Assembly: GCF_016909185.1 (NCBI RefSeq)
Contig: NZ_JAFBFH010000006.1
Coordinates: forward strand, 112,909-176,908
DNA length: 64,000 bases
Source: Siminovitchia thermophila
GTDB lineage: Bacteria; Bacillota; Bacilli; Bacillales; Bacillaceae_C
Direction of reading: 5' to 3'
The notes beneath the pieces are model-generated. The model was not told where the DNA came from and ran no database searches. It worked only from the letters and a program-made list of their open reading frames with translations. Shown here piece after piece: positions 1-8,564 of this stretch; the first letter of the stretch is position 1; every line of letters begins with the position of its first letter. Position numbers and translations under genes: made by a program.

Positions 1-1092
1 GTCATTGTAAGCGTAGTGATGTTCAGCTTGTTCACATTCTTGTCAGGATTTGCAAACACTCCTGTCTCTTTTGCTATTTTGCGCGTTCTTGCGGGACTTG
101 GCCTTGGCGGTGTTATGCCGAACGTGGTTGCATTGTCAACCGAGTTTGCCCCAAAGAAAATAAGGAGCACAATGGTGGCTCTTATTTTTTGTGGCTATTC
201 TGTCGGCTCGATGCTCATCGCTCTTATCAGCAAATTTGCTATTGAAACATATGGTTGGAAGCCACTTTTTTGGTTGGCGGCGATCCCGCTTTTACTCATT
301 CCTTTTATGGTAAAGGCGCTACCTGAATCATTGCGAATATTGGCTAGTCAAGGAAGAAGCGATGAAATACGAAAAATATTGACAAAGACTGTTCCAAGCG
401 AAAGGCTTAGTGAAAATACAATCTTTTCAACCAGTGGCAAAGAAGCAAAGGGCGTATCTATTAAAGTGCTGCTTAGTGAAAAGCGTGCGCTTAGCTCCGT
501 CATGTTCTGGGCCATTTCTTTCAGTTGTTTTATTTTGATATATGCAATGAATACTTGGTTGACAAAGTTAATGATTCAAGCAGGTTATGATCTTAGTTCG
601 AGCTTGCTTTTCTTGGCGCTGCTCAATGTTGGAGCGATTATCGGCACGATTGCCATTGGGCCCTTACTGGACAAATATGGTGCCAAAAAAGTGCTTGTTC
701 CATTGTTCTGTTCAGGAGCCCTGTCACTCATATTTATTTCGGTCGCCAAGCATATCGTGCTGGCTTATCTACTTGTTGGCGTGATTGGAGCGGCTTCGAT
801 TGGAATTCATAACTTGCTTAATCCGGTCGTTTCACAATATTACCCGCCGGAGATCAGGTCGACAGCACTTGGAGTGATGATGGCCTTTGGAAGATTGGGA
901 GGGATTTTGTCGCCGACTTTGGTAGGTCTGCTTATGTCGCAAAATTTGACTGTCCAGGGAAACTTTATGGCTATTAGCTTAGCCTGTGTTATTGGTGCCG
1001 TTGCTATTTTGCTCGTTCAAGAAAAGTATGCGTATCAATATCAGTGTAAAGGTAGTCAAGGAATTCCCTTATATAAGAAACAGTCCAGTTAA
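1..1092 (+). CDS. MFS transporter, aromatic acid:H+ symporter-like (5' partial)
   Basis: The reading frame is already open at base 1, so the N-terminus lies outside the window; about 363 residues remain of the 440 or so usual for this family, meaning roughly the first two membrane segments are missing. The visible part has some ten hydrophobic helices. Two loops fit the major facilitator signature: EFAPKKIRSTMVAL after the early helices and LLDKYGAKKVL in the second half, followed by PPEIRSTALGV. This pattern is typical of the AAHS/metabolite:H+ symporter branch (PcaK/BenK-like). It would sit in the membrane and import a small organic acid, but the substrate cannot be read from the sequence. 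It runs convergently towards the aminotransferase gene. Confidence 0.8.
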   Translation, partial: VIVSVVMFSLFTFLSGFANTPVSFAILRVLAGLGLGGVMPNVVALSTEFAPKKIRSTMVALIFCGYSVGSMLIALISKFAIETYGWKPLFWLAAIPLLLIPFMVKALPESLRILASQGRSDEIRKILTKTVPSERLSENTIFSTSGKEAKGVSIKVLLSEKRALSSVMFWAISFSCFILIYAMNTWLTKLMIQAGYDLSSSLLFLALLNVGAIIGTIAIGPLLDKYGAKKVLVPLFCSGALSLIFISVAKHIVLAYLLVGVIGAASIGIHNLLNPVVSQYYPPEIRSTALGVMMAFGRLGGILSPTLVGLLMSQNLTVQGNFMAISLACVIGAVAILLVQEKYAYQYQCKGSQGIPLYKKQSS

Positions 1093-1346
1093 AACGCCCT
1101 TTTGACACAGAGAAAGTGAGCGAATTTTAGAAAAACAACATACCAATCGTGACAATTGATCCGCAATGTCTATAACATTTTTAAAAATGACGATCCCGGC
1201 TTTGGACTGAAATTTGTATACGTTTGCATCAGCTTATTCAGAAAGGACGAGCTTTCAAGGCAAAAAGACCGTGTCACATTCCACGACTCCTGCTATTTGA
1301 TTTGGCTGGGCAATGACATTTGAATAGCGGTTAAACACTTCAAAAA

Positions 1347-1377
1347 AACCCCGCAGAAACTTATCTTCTGCGGGGTT
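1347..1377 (-). terminator. Rho-independent terminator of the aminotransferase gene
   Basis: Perfect 10-bp stem CCCCGCAGAA / TTCTGCGGGG (1349-1358 with 1366-1375), loop of 7. On the minus strand it is followed by a run of seven T (1342-1348), so it ends transcription of the gene at 1390-2715. Confidence 0.9.
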
Positions 1378-1389
1378 CGGTATATATCA

Positions 1390-2715
1390 TTATAAAGACT
1401 TTTGAATGTCAAGAATCGATTCTTTCAGGATGCTGACAAAGTCGTTTACGTCTTGTTCAGTCATGCAAAGTGGAGGGGAGTAAACGATTGTGTCTTTTTC
1501 CCAATAAGTAACATTTCTCAAGATGAGTCCACGCTCTCTTGCTTCTGCGACAACTTTTCCAGAAAGTTTTTCTTCGAAGCGTTCACCTGTTTCTTGGTTT
1601 TTGACGATTTCTATAGCGCCGATTAATCCGAGGTAGCGAACTTCACCAACGATATCTGTTTCGTTTTGAAGTTCTTTTAGCTTGCTGCCTAAAAGCTCTC
1701 CCATGACTCTGGAGTTTTCAACCATGTTTTCAGACTCTAAGATTTCGATGTTTTTCAAGCCGACGGCACAAGCTGTTGGATGTCCGCTGTAAGTGAATCC
1801 GTGCATCAATACCCCTTTGGAGTATTTGATTAAGTCTTGATGGATATGCTCACGTACAACAACTGCACCCAGTTGGATATATCCGCTCGAGATACCTTTT
1901 GCTAACAGGAGTACATCCGGAACGATGCCGAAATGTTCGCATGCAAACATTTTTCCTGTACGTCCGAATCCGTTAATGACTTCGTCTGCAATGAACAGAA
2001 TGTCATGCTCGTCACAGATTTTACGAATTTCTTGGAGGTATCCTTCTTTCGGGAAGTTAACGCCTCCCGCACCTTGGATAGGCTCAGTTAAAAATGCAGC
2101 AATGGTATCTGCGCCTTCTTCTTGAATAGCTCTTCTGAAATCTTCTGGATCGTCCGGATCGATGTGAACAAATCCTGGCGCAAGAGAAGTAGTGAATTCA
2201 TGGAAAGATTCGATACCTGTTGCACTTGTAGAGCCGGAAGCTACTCCATGATACGCTCTTCTGCGAGCGATGATTTTTGTTTTTTCTGGTTTGCCTTTTA
2301 CTTTCCAATAATGACGTACGAGTTTATATGCCGAATCGTTTGATTCAGAACCACCGGACGTAAAGAAAACACCATTGAGATCTCCAGGTGTCATTTCAGC
2401 TACTTTAGCAGCAAGGCGAATGGCTGGCTCATTACTAAAGCCGGTAAAGCTAGAGACATAAGCGCATTTTTCCATTTGCTCTTTGGCGACTTCAGCCAAT
2501 TCTTTCCGTCCATAGCCAATATTAACATTCCAAAGAGACGCCATTCCTTCAATGTATTTTTTTCCATTCAGATCATAAACATGAACGCCTTCTGCTTTAT
2601 CGAAAATAATGGAAGGACCTTTTTCTTGTTGATCTTGAAGTGAAGAAGTGGGATGAATAAAATATTTTTTATCCAATTCAACCAATTCTTGTCGTAACGC
2701 TTCGTTGTTGCTCAT
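1390..2715 (-). CDS. class III PLP-dependent aminotransferase
   Basis: A 441-residue fold-type I aminotransferase of class III (omega-aminotransferase group). The pyridoxal-phosphate lysine is K273 in LLAKGISSGY, the cofactor-binding aspartate is D244 in FIADEVINGFGRTG, and the phosphate-binding GGSESND is at 121-127. The family moves an amino group from the end of a diamine, beta-alanine, taurine or GABA-like substrate to pyruvate or 2-oxoglutarate in the cytoplasm. Which donor is used here is not visible. The upstream permease resembles PuuP, which favours a putrescine-like amine; the carbamoylase-type hydrolase in the same block would favour beta-alanine. It has its own terminator, and the 248 bp upstream show no clear -24/-12 box. 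Confidence 0.85.
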   Translation of the reverse strand: MSNNEALRQELVELDKKYFIHPTSSLQDQQEKGPSIIFDKAEGVHVYDLNGKKYIEGMASLWNVNIGYGRKELAEVAKEQMEKCAYVSSFTGFSNEPAIRLAAKVAEMTPGDLNGVFFTSGGSESNDSAYKLVRHYWKVKGKPEKTKIIARRRAYHGVASGSTSATGIESFHEFTTSLAPGFVHIDPDDPEDFRRAIQEEGADTIAAFLTEPIQGAGGVNFPKEGYLQEIRKICDEHDILFIADEVINGFGRTGKMFACEHFGIVPDVLLLAKGISSGYIQLGAVVVREHIHQDLIKYSKGVLMHGFTYSGHPTACAVGLKNIEILESENMVENSRVMGELLGSKLKELQNETDIVGEVRYLGLIGAIEIVKNQETGERFEEKLSGKVVAEARERGLILRNVTYWEKDTIVYSPPLCMTEQDVNDFVSILKESILDIQKSL

Positions 2716-2914
2716 TGATATCGCTCCTTTTTTCCAAATGTCGCTGTATCCAGTGGCATTATGTAATTAATCTTCACAACTATAGATTATATATGATTAA
2801 TTTTAGAAAAGAAAGGGGTTGACTTCCTTTTTCCAAGATTTTGTGTAAGGAGTATTTGATTTGCCTCTTGTTAAAAAAAAGTAATTTTTGGATCCAATTT
2901 AGGGGATGGATGGG

Positions 2915-2938
2915 AGCCGGCCATCATTAGTCCCGGCT
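2915..2938 (-). terminator. possible weak terminator after the permease gene
   Basis: Inverted repeat AGCCGG / CCGGCT with a 12-base loop, about 25 bp past the permease stop codon on the minus strand. No T-run follows, so termination may be weak and read-through into the aminotransferase gene is possible. Confidence 0.35.
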
Positions 2939-2963
2939 TCGCCCCATATTCATGTTTCTACAG

Positions 2964-4319
2964 TTACGCTGTTCTATCTTGTGAATCGTTTTCCAAACTT
3001 AAATGAAGCTCAGGTGGTTTTTGTTTAAATCCTTTTGTTAAAAAGATCAGATAAATAAAACCGAGAGCAAACCAGATGCTTCCCAACACCTTTGAATGGA
3101 TGTCCAAATTCAATAATAACCATATATCAAGCACGGCCCCAATACCCGGAAGGATCAAGTAAAGAATGGTTCCTTTGAAGGACCGTTCTTTCTTTTTAAT
3201 AAAGTAATAAGAAATAACCGCGATATTGACGGAGATAAAGGCTATAAACGCTCCAAAGTTGATGAAAGACGCCACCAAGGTCAAGCTCAACACTAAAGAA
3301 AGAAGGGAGATGGCGCTGATTAATAAAATATTATTGATAGGTGTTTTAAATTTGGGATGAAGCTTGCCAAAAAAACTCGGAAGTTGTCCGTCACGTCCCA
3401 TGGCAAATAGCACGCGAGAGGCACTTGCCTGGGAAGACATTGCCGATCCAAAAACCGTTACCGCATAAACGGCCAGAAATAAGGTGGCCATTAATTTGCC
3501 GCCAACAAAAGTGATGATCTCATGAGATGCTGAATCCGGGTCTGTAAATGTCGTGTGGTCCGGCCATACATTGTATGCAAAATAAGATACCGTCATGAAA
3601 ACGGCTCCGCCTACAAGGGTGATCAACATGACAGCGCGGGGAATCGTCTTTTTCGGATTGACGGTTTCCTCCGCAAACGCCGTTGCCGAATCAAAGCCCA
3701 GGAATGAAAAACATAATAGGGCTGCACCGGCAACAATATAAGAGAAAGATTCATCCGGGTTGAAAAATGGCTTCACGTTTAAAAGGGTGCCCGTACCCGC
3801 TCCGCCAACAATTTCTTTTACGGAAAAGCCGATAAATATGAAGATAAACAACAGAGAAAATATCGTGATCATTGCATTGGCCATGGTGGCCAGCCTGATT
3901 CCTCTGGCATTGATGAGCGTAACGAGCAGAAGCATCCCCAGGATCCAAATATAGCTTGGGATGGCCGGAAAAGCCGCTGAGAAAAAGATGCCAAACAGCA
4001 AATAGTTGACCATCGGAATGAATAAATAATCCATTAGCACGGCCCAGCCGACCATGAAGCCGACGTGTGGGCTGATCGACTTTTGCGTGTAGGTGTAAGC
4101 TGAGCCGGCCGATGGCACGACTTTCGCCATTTGACCATAACTATAGGCGGTAAAAAGCATGACAATGAGCGCCAATAAATAGGATCCCGATACCATGCCG
4201 TTCGACAATTCCGCAGCTATTCCATACGTGCTGAAAACAGTCGCCAGTGCCATAAATGAAAATCCGAAAAGTACAACCGGGATAAGGGTAAGGGAGCGCT
4301 TCATTTGGTCTTGTTGCAT
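2964..4319 (-). CDS. APC family amino acid/polyamine permease, PuuP-like
   Basis: 451 residues with about 12 predicted membrane helices and the APC superfamily layout. The N-terminal helix 1 region VVLFGFSFMALATVFSTYG and the loop FAEETVNPKKTIPRA match the putrescine importer (PuuP)/YfnA branch; the second signature is SRVLFAMGRDGQLPSFFGKLHPK. It would import a basic or polyamine-like substrate with protons. It lies 74 bp after the amidohydrolase gene with no terminator between them, so the two are probably co-transcribed from the sigma-54-type promoter at 6086-6102. The substrate is inferred from similarity and neighbours only. Confidence 0.8.
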   Translation of the reverse strand: MQQDQMKRSLTLIPVVLFGFSFMALATVFSTYGIAAELSNGMVSGSYLLALIVMLFTAYSYGQMAKVVPSAGSAYTYTQKSISPHVGFMVGWAVLMDYLFIPMVNYLLFGIFFSAAFPAIPSYIWILGMLLLVTLINARGIRLATMANAMITIFSLLFIFIFIGFSVKEIVGGAGTGTLLNVKPFFNPDESFSYIVAGAALLCFSFLGFDSATAFAEETVNPKKTIPRAVMLITLVGGAVFMTVSYFAYNVWPDHTTFTDPDSASHEIITFVGGKLMATLFLAVYAVTVFGSAMSSQASASRVLFAMGRDGQLPSFFGKLHPKFKTPINNILLISAISLLSLVLSLTLVASFINFGAFIAFISVNIAVISYYFIKKKERSFKGTILYLILPGIGAVLDIWLLLNLDIHSKVLGSIWFALGFIYLIFLTKGFKQKPPELHLSLENDSQDRTA

Positions 4320-4393
4320 ACAAATCCTCCTTTTGGCTTGTGAGCGGTTACGAATAAAATGTTGTATAAAGGGGCTTCAAACAAGGAAGCATC

Positions 4394-6025
4394 TTATGGA
4401 TGATTCACAAGCTTTTTTGTGTTTTTTTCATAAACTACTTTTCCATCAACCATTGTCATTTCAACTTTAGCATCGAGGATTTCTTTTTCCGGAACATGAA
4501 ACAAGTTCCTGTCGAGAATAACTATATCTGCAAGCTTTCCTTTTTCTAATGTGCCCATTTCGTGTTCCCGGAACACGCTGTAAGCAGATCCGTAAGTATA
4601 GGCTCTTAAAGCTTGTGCCAATGTAATTTTTTCCTGTTCATTCCAAGTATCTTCCAGTGAATAATCTTTGCGTGTTACTGCATGATAAAGTCCCAGCATC
4701 GGATTTAGCGGTACAATCGGATAGTCGCTACTGTAAGGCATGACATGGCCTTCCTTGAAGAAGAGGGCGTTCGGATAAATATAAGGGAACTTTTCCTTTG
4801 AAACCCTTTCTGTATGGCTTTCTCTCGGCATTAAGGCCATATGGTAAGGCTGGACCGAAGGAAGCACGCCTAATTGTTTAAATCTTGGTATATCTTCCGG
4901 GGCAATGACCTCAATATGTTCAAGGGTGTGGCGTGAGTCCCGCTTGCCATTTTCTTTTTGAGCATTTTCATATAGATCGAGGCCAAGCCGGACAGCGCCA
5001 TCTCCGATTGTGTGAAATTTAATTTGATAACCTTCCTTATCGGCGGCTGTGACCCATTCTTGAAGCTGTTCTTCGGAAAAGCCGATTTCACCTCTTGTTT
5101 CCGGTTTATCTTTATACACATCAAGCATGTAAGCGGTATAGCCGGTCACAACCCCGTCAATGAATTGCTTTAAACCGGACATTTTCAGCTTTGGTGAAGT
5201 GAATGTTGTCCGGAATTCATTTGCTTGTTCCCAATCACCATTTAGCGGTGGATATAGATGGATTCTGACAGTTAATAAATCGTTTTCATCAAATTCTTTA
5301 AAAGTGGCGTACCCTTCCAACTGTTCATGGGCCCGGGACAAATAAAGGTCGTTCACTGCGGTCACACCAAAGCTTGCGGCGTGGTCCAAGAAAAGCTGTA
5401 CCATTTTTCTTTTCTGTTCATCAGAAAAGTTATAGGCATATTCGCCAACGAGTGACATCGCGGATTCAATTAAAATGCCTGTTGGATGACCATCCCCATC
5501 TTTATGAATGATTCCATAATCCGGGTTGGCCGTGTCCGGCTTTATGTTGGCGATATCAAGCGCTTTCGTATTGACCCAGCCATAATGCCCTTCTGCATGA
5601 ATCAGAAAAACAGGCCGGTCAGAAATATACTGGTCAAGGATGTGCCGATCGGGAAAATGCTTGTCCCCCCATGCGGTATAATCCCATCCGGTTCCAATAA
5701 TCCACGAGCTGTCAGGATGTTCATCTGCATACGCTTTCACTTTTTCGGCAGCATCTTTGGCAGATAACGTATCATTTAAAGGAACGGCATAGTAGTTAAA
5801 GAGACTCCCGGCCATAATATGAATGTGTGAATCAAAAAAACCTGGCGAAACGAGCTTTTCCCCGGCATCAATCAGGCGCGTTTCATCACTCATGTATTTG
5901 TTTGCTTCCTGAGGTTTACATACAGCAAGGATTTTATTATCCTTTATGGCGACAGCCAGGTGTTCAGGATGTTCTTTTAAGCCTGTAAAAACGGCTTTAC
6001 TTTGTATGATCAGATCCGCTTTCAT
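4394..6025 (-). CDS. YtcJ-like amidohydrolase (amidohydrolase 3 family)
   Basis: 543 residues, the usual length for this metal-dependent amidohydrolase branch. The N-terminal beta domain is followed by the metal site H67-x-H69 in DSHIHIM; further conserved blocks are IIGTGWDYTAWGD, GLKQFIDG, FHTIGDGAVRLGLD, HTLEHIE and YSSDYPIVPLNP, and the C-terminal KGKLADIVILD closes the beta domain. There is no signal peptide, so it is cytoplasmic. Family members hydrolyse amide or cyclic amide bonds; the substrate is unknown. A second gene of the same family lies at 8565-10169, and the two may act on related compounds. Transcription probably starts at the -24/-12 promoter at 6086-6102. Confidence 0.85.
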   Translation of the reverse strand: MKADLIIQSKAVFTGLKEHPEHLAVAIKDNKILAVCKPQEANKYMSDETRLIDAGEKLVSPGFFDSHIHIMAGSLFNYYAVPLNDTLSAKDAAEKVKAYADEHPDSSWIIGTGWDYTAWGDKHFPDRHILDQYISDRPVFLIHAEGHYGWVNTKALDIANIKPDTANPDYGIIHKDGDGHPTGILIESAMSLVGEYAYNFSDEQKRKMVQLFLDHAASFGVTAVNDLYLSRAHEQLEGYATFKEFDENDLLTVRIHLYPPLNGDWEQANEFRTTFTSPKLKMSGLKQFIDGVVTGYTAYMLDVYKDKPETRGEIGFSEEQLQEWVTAADKEGYQIKFHTIGDGAVRLGLDLYENAQKENGKRDSRHTLEHIEVIAPEDIPRFKQLGVLPSVQPYHMALMPRESHTERVSKEKFPYIYPNALFFKEGHVMPYSSDYPIVPLNPMLGLYHAVTRKDYSLEDTWNEQEKITLAQALRAYTYGSAYSVFREHEMGTLEKGKLADIVILDRNLFHVPEKEILDAKVEMTMVDGKVVYEKNTKKLVNHP

Positions 6026-6085
6026 TTTTTTCTCCTCCCAAGTATTGATATGTTTATAGTGGTTGGGATTTACATATAATTATGA

Positions 6086-6102
6086 TGCAATTATTATGCC
6101 AA
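6086..6102 (-). promoter_or_regulatory. sigma-54 (-24/-12) promoter
   Basis: On the minus strand it reads TTGGCATAATAATTGCA: GG and GC are separated by exactly ten bases, as in sigma-54 promoters. It lies about 60 bp upstream of the amidohydrolase start codon. A half-site TTAAGTCG (6115-6122), close to the TTGAGTCG arms near the activator gene, lies just upstream. Confidence 0.8.
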
Positions 6103-6840
6103 CTATAAATTTACTTAAGTCGTGTCTATTCTTATACCTATTTCCCGAGCATTCTGTGTAAAAAAGATCTTGCGATCACGCAAAAAAACAGTTGTCCGGC
6201 TATAGTAGGAGGTTGAAGTAATCTTTTATGCTATTAATCATAAAATTGCTCTTTGAATAATACGATAATGCGATTTTACATAACCTATTCAATTTTGCAT
6301 TGATTAAATGAGAGAGTCGCTGATTGGCGCATCAAGCTTCGGGGTTCAGAAAATGCCGATGTTCGCAAAGCGAGAGGAAGATTTCGTACATGAGCTTTGG
6401 GGAATGGCCTTGCATTAAGAGGTCTATTACAAACGGCTTGAGGTCATGAATGGCAAGGAAGCCTATTAGAATGGATGTATTTCCGCGGTCCAACATATTT
6501 ATGGAAGATTGTTCACCTCGTTGGAAAGGCGGCTAAAAGATTTGCTTAATATATATCATTTTTCATCCATAAAGGGCATCATGTATTTTTCAATGATGGA
6601 CCCATGATACAATGTTCCAGCCAGCATCAGCATAAACGGGTACTCTTCCGTTCCAGACAAAATCCGAATCGCAAGTGCCAAGTGTACACTTATGTGTCCA
6701 GCAAATCGGAAAACGGGGATTTGTGTTTTTGATCAAATTAAAGGGGTTGAGACACAAGCAAATATTAAATAGCAAAAAAATCCCTATCATCTCTACGTCA
6801 ACATATTTTGACTACGCTAAAAGCTTGCGTATATACCTAG
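6103..6840. other. non-coding stretch with possible gene debris
   Basis: No convincing gene. A short coherent minus-strand stretch ends near 6600 (DFVWNGRVPVYADAGWNIVS), suggesting debris of an enzyme gene, but I cannot name it. The interval ends at the repeat at 6841. Confidence 0.4.
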
Positions 6841-7034
6841 GACAATTTATCCGGCATGTAAGGTGCCGTAAGCCTCCCACTTCAAAATCTTGCGTGAATA
6901 CAAAAGGTCTAAGTGTGAGAAAACGGCACCTAAATGCCCGATTGGTTCAACTAACATTCAGTAGAAGACCTACTGAATGAAGTTTCACTTTATTGTTCGT
7001 TTTTTAACAGCTGATTTAGTTATGTCCCGGTCCC
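6841..7034 (-). repeat. intergenic hairpin repeat, copy A
   Basis: About 190 bp that match, in inverted orientation, the segment at 30640-30848 with few differences. The element holds two hairpins: GGTGCCGT ... ACGGCACC enclosing an imperfect TCCCACTT / AAGTG-GAG stem, and CATTCAGTAG ... CTACTGAATG. It carries no coding sequence. The layout resembles a MITE or the subterminal hairpins of an IS200/IS605-type element. The family assignment is inference. Confidence 0.7.
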
Positions 7035-7092
7035 TTTGTGTTTCCTGCACACTTCCATCTTTGATGGAAAGGTACATGAAACATTTATAATA

Positions 7093-8535
7093 TTAAACGA
7101 CTTTTTCTTCATAATGGACATTTGAGTTGTTGGATTTGGTCAGTAATGAAATAACGACTACCAAAATGGTTGACACCGGCAATCCAATAAAAACGGGATG
7201 AATGCCGAATGGATGTCCTGCTACTTGCCAACCTACCGCAATAAACAGCCCGATCCACATTGCCCATGTGCCGCCCGCTTTCGTAGCGCCCTTCCAAAAT
7301 AACCCGAAAATGACCGGTGCCAGCAGGGAGGAAACTAACATCGCTGTTCCCGTTACCCACAAATTAACGAGTTGCGGAATATATAATGCGAGCAGCAAAG
7401 AAAATAGGGAAACAAATATGACTGATAAACGACTGTATGCTAGAAGCTTTCTATCGTTTTGAAGCTTGAGACGCGGCTTAATAATATCGTTGACAATAGA
7501 AGAGGCCCCTGCCATGAAAAACGAGTCCGCCGTAGAAATAACGGTAGCCAATAAAGCAATGATCATTACAATAATCATTGGAAAATTGAAAACATTCCCG
7601 ATGATTTCATAGTAGCTCAATGTCGGATTAATGTCTCCCATCTGTAAGCCGTACTTGCCTGCTACTCCAATCGTAATCACGAAAAATCCTGTTAAAAATG
7701 CCAGTACGATGGAAATCCAGTAGCCGCGTGTGGTCGTTTTCAAATCTTTTGCCGCCCAAAATCGTTGCCATAGATCCTGTCTGACAAATTGATAGGCGCC
7801 AATCGTTAATAAATAGACGAAAACTTGCGTGGCCGAAATGTTGAAGACGCTCAAATTGGCTCTTTCATTCATTGCCAGGGCGTTTTCTGTCATATTTCCC
7901 CAGCCGCCAGATGCAATAATAACAACAACAAACAATGTGAAAATTCCAATCGTCTGGATTGTTCCATGAAAGGCGTCTTGCCAAATAACGGATTTCATCC
8001 CGCCAAAGTACGTTTTGAGCGTCAGCATAATCCAGCTAATGATAATTCCTGTTGTGATGCTAAGTCCGATGGTCAAATTCAAAATAGTCGCAATGGCAAC
8101 AAATTGCATGCCGGTTATGGCACTGTAAGCAATTAAAATACTGATGACTGTTGGAAAGCGGGCCCCTTCCCCGAAGCGCAACGTTGTAAAATCGGCAATC
8201 GTAACCATATTGTATTTTTCTCCATATTGGCGAATCTTTTTAACAAAGAAAAACATTAAAATGATACCCGCAAAAAGGGTGCCGAAGTTCAGCCAATGCT
8301 GGCCCATGCCAAACCTGTACCCATTTTCCATATAGCCGAGCAAAGTGGACCCGCCGACAGCGGTGCCGACGAACGTCAGGATTAATGGGAAAATGGAGAC
8401 GGATCTTCCGGCTACGTTATAATCATCATACGTTTTGATACTTTTTTGATTTATATAGAGAGAGACTCCAAATAGAAACAGGAAATAGACAATGACAAGT
8501 CCACCCAAAATCATTTGTTCTTGTGAATGATACAT
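7093..8535 (-). CDS. sodium:solute symporter (SSS family)
   Basis: 480 residues with about 13 hydrophobic helices in the LeuT-like SSS arrangement. Recognisable blocks are DDYNVAGRSVS near the N-terminus, FVGTAVGGSTLLGYMENGY, and ISTADSFFMAGASSIVNDI, the last being the helix 9 sodium-site region shared with PutP and PanF. It would import an organic solute with sodium. It sits 29 bp downstream of the second amidohydrolase gene and probably belongs to the operon that starts at 11457. The solute is likely the substrate, or a precursor of the substrate, of the neighbouring hydrolases; this is inferred from context. Confidence 0.85.
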   Translation of the reverse strand: MYHSQEQMILGGLVIVYFLFLFGVSLYINQKSIKTYDDYNVAGRSVSIFPLILTFVGTAVGGSTLLGYMENGYRFGMGQHWLNFGTLFAGIILMFFFVKKIRQYGEKYNMVTIADFTTLRFGEGARFPTVISILIAYSAITGMQFVAIATILNLTIGLSITTGIIISWIMLTLKTYFGGMKSVIWQDAFHGTIQTIGIFTLFVVVIIASGGWGNMTENALAMNERANLSVFNISATQVFVYLLTIGAYQFVRQDLWQRFWAAKDLKTTTRGYWISIVLAFLTGFFVITIGVAGKYGLQMGDINPTLSYYEIIGNVFNFPMIIVMIIALLATVISTADSFFMAGASSIVNDIIKPRLKLQNDRKLLAYSRLSVIFVSLFSLLLALYIPQLVNLWVTGTAMLVSSLLAPVIFGLFWKGATKAGGTWAMWIGLFIAVGWQVAGHPFGIHPVFIGLPVSTILVVVISLLTKSNNSNVHYEEKVV

Positions 8536-8564
8536 ATTGATTTCTCCTCGTTTCAGGGATATTT

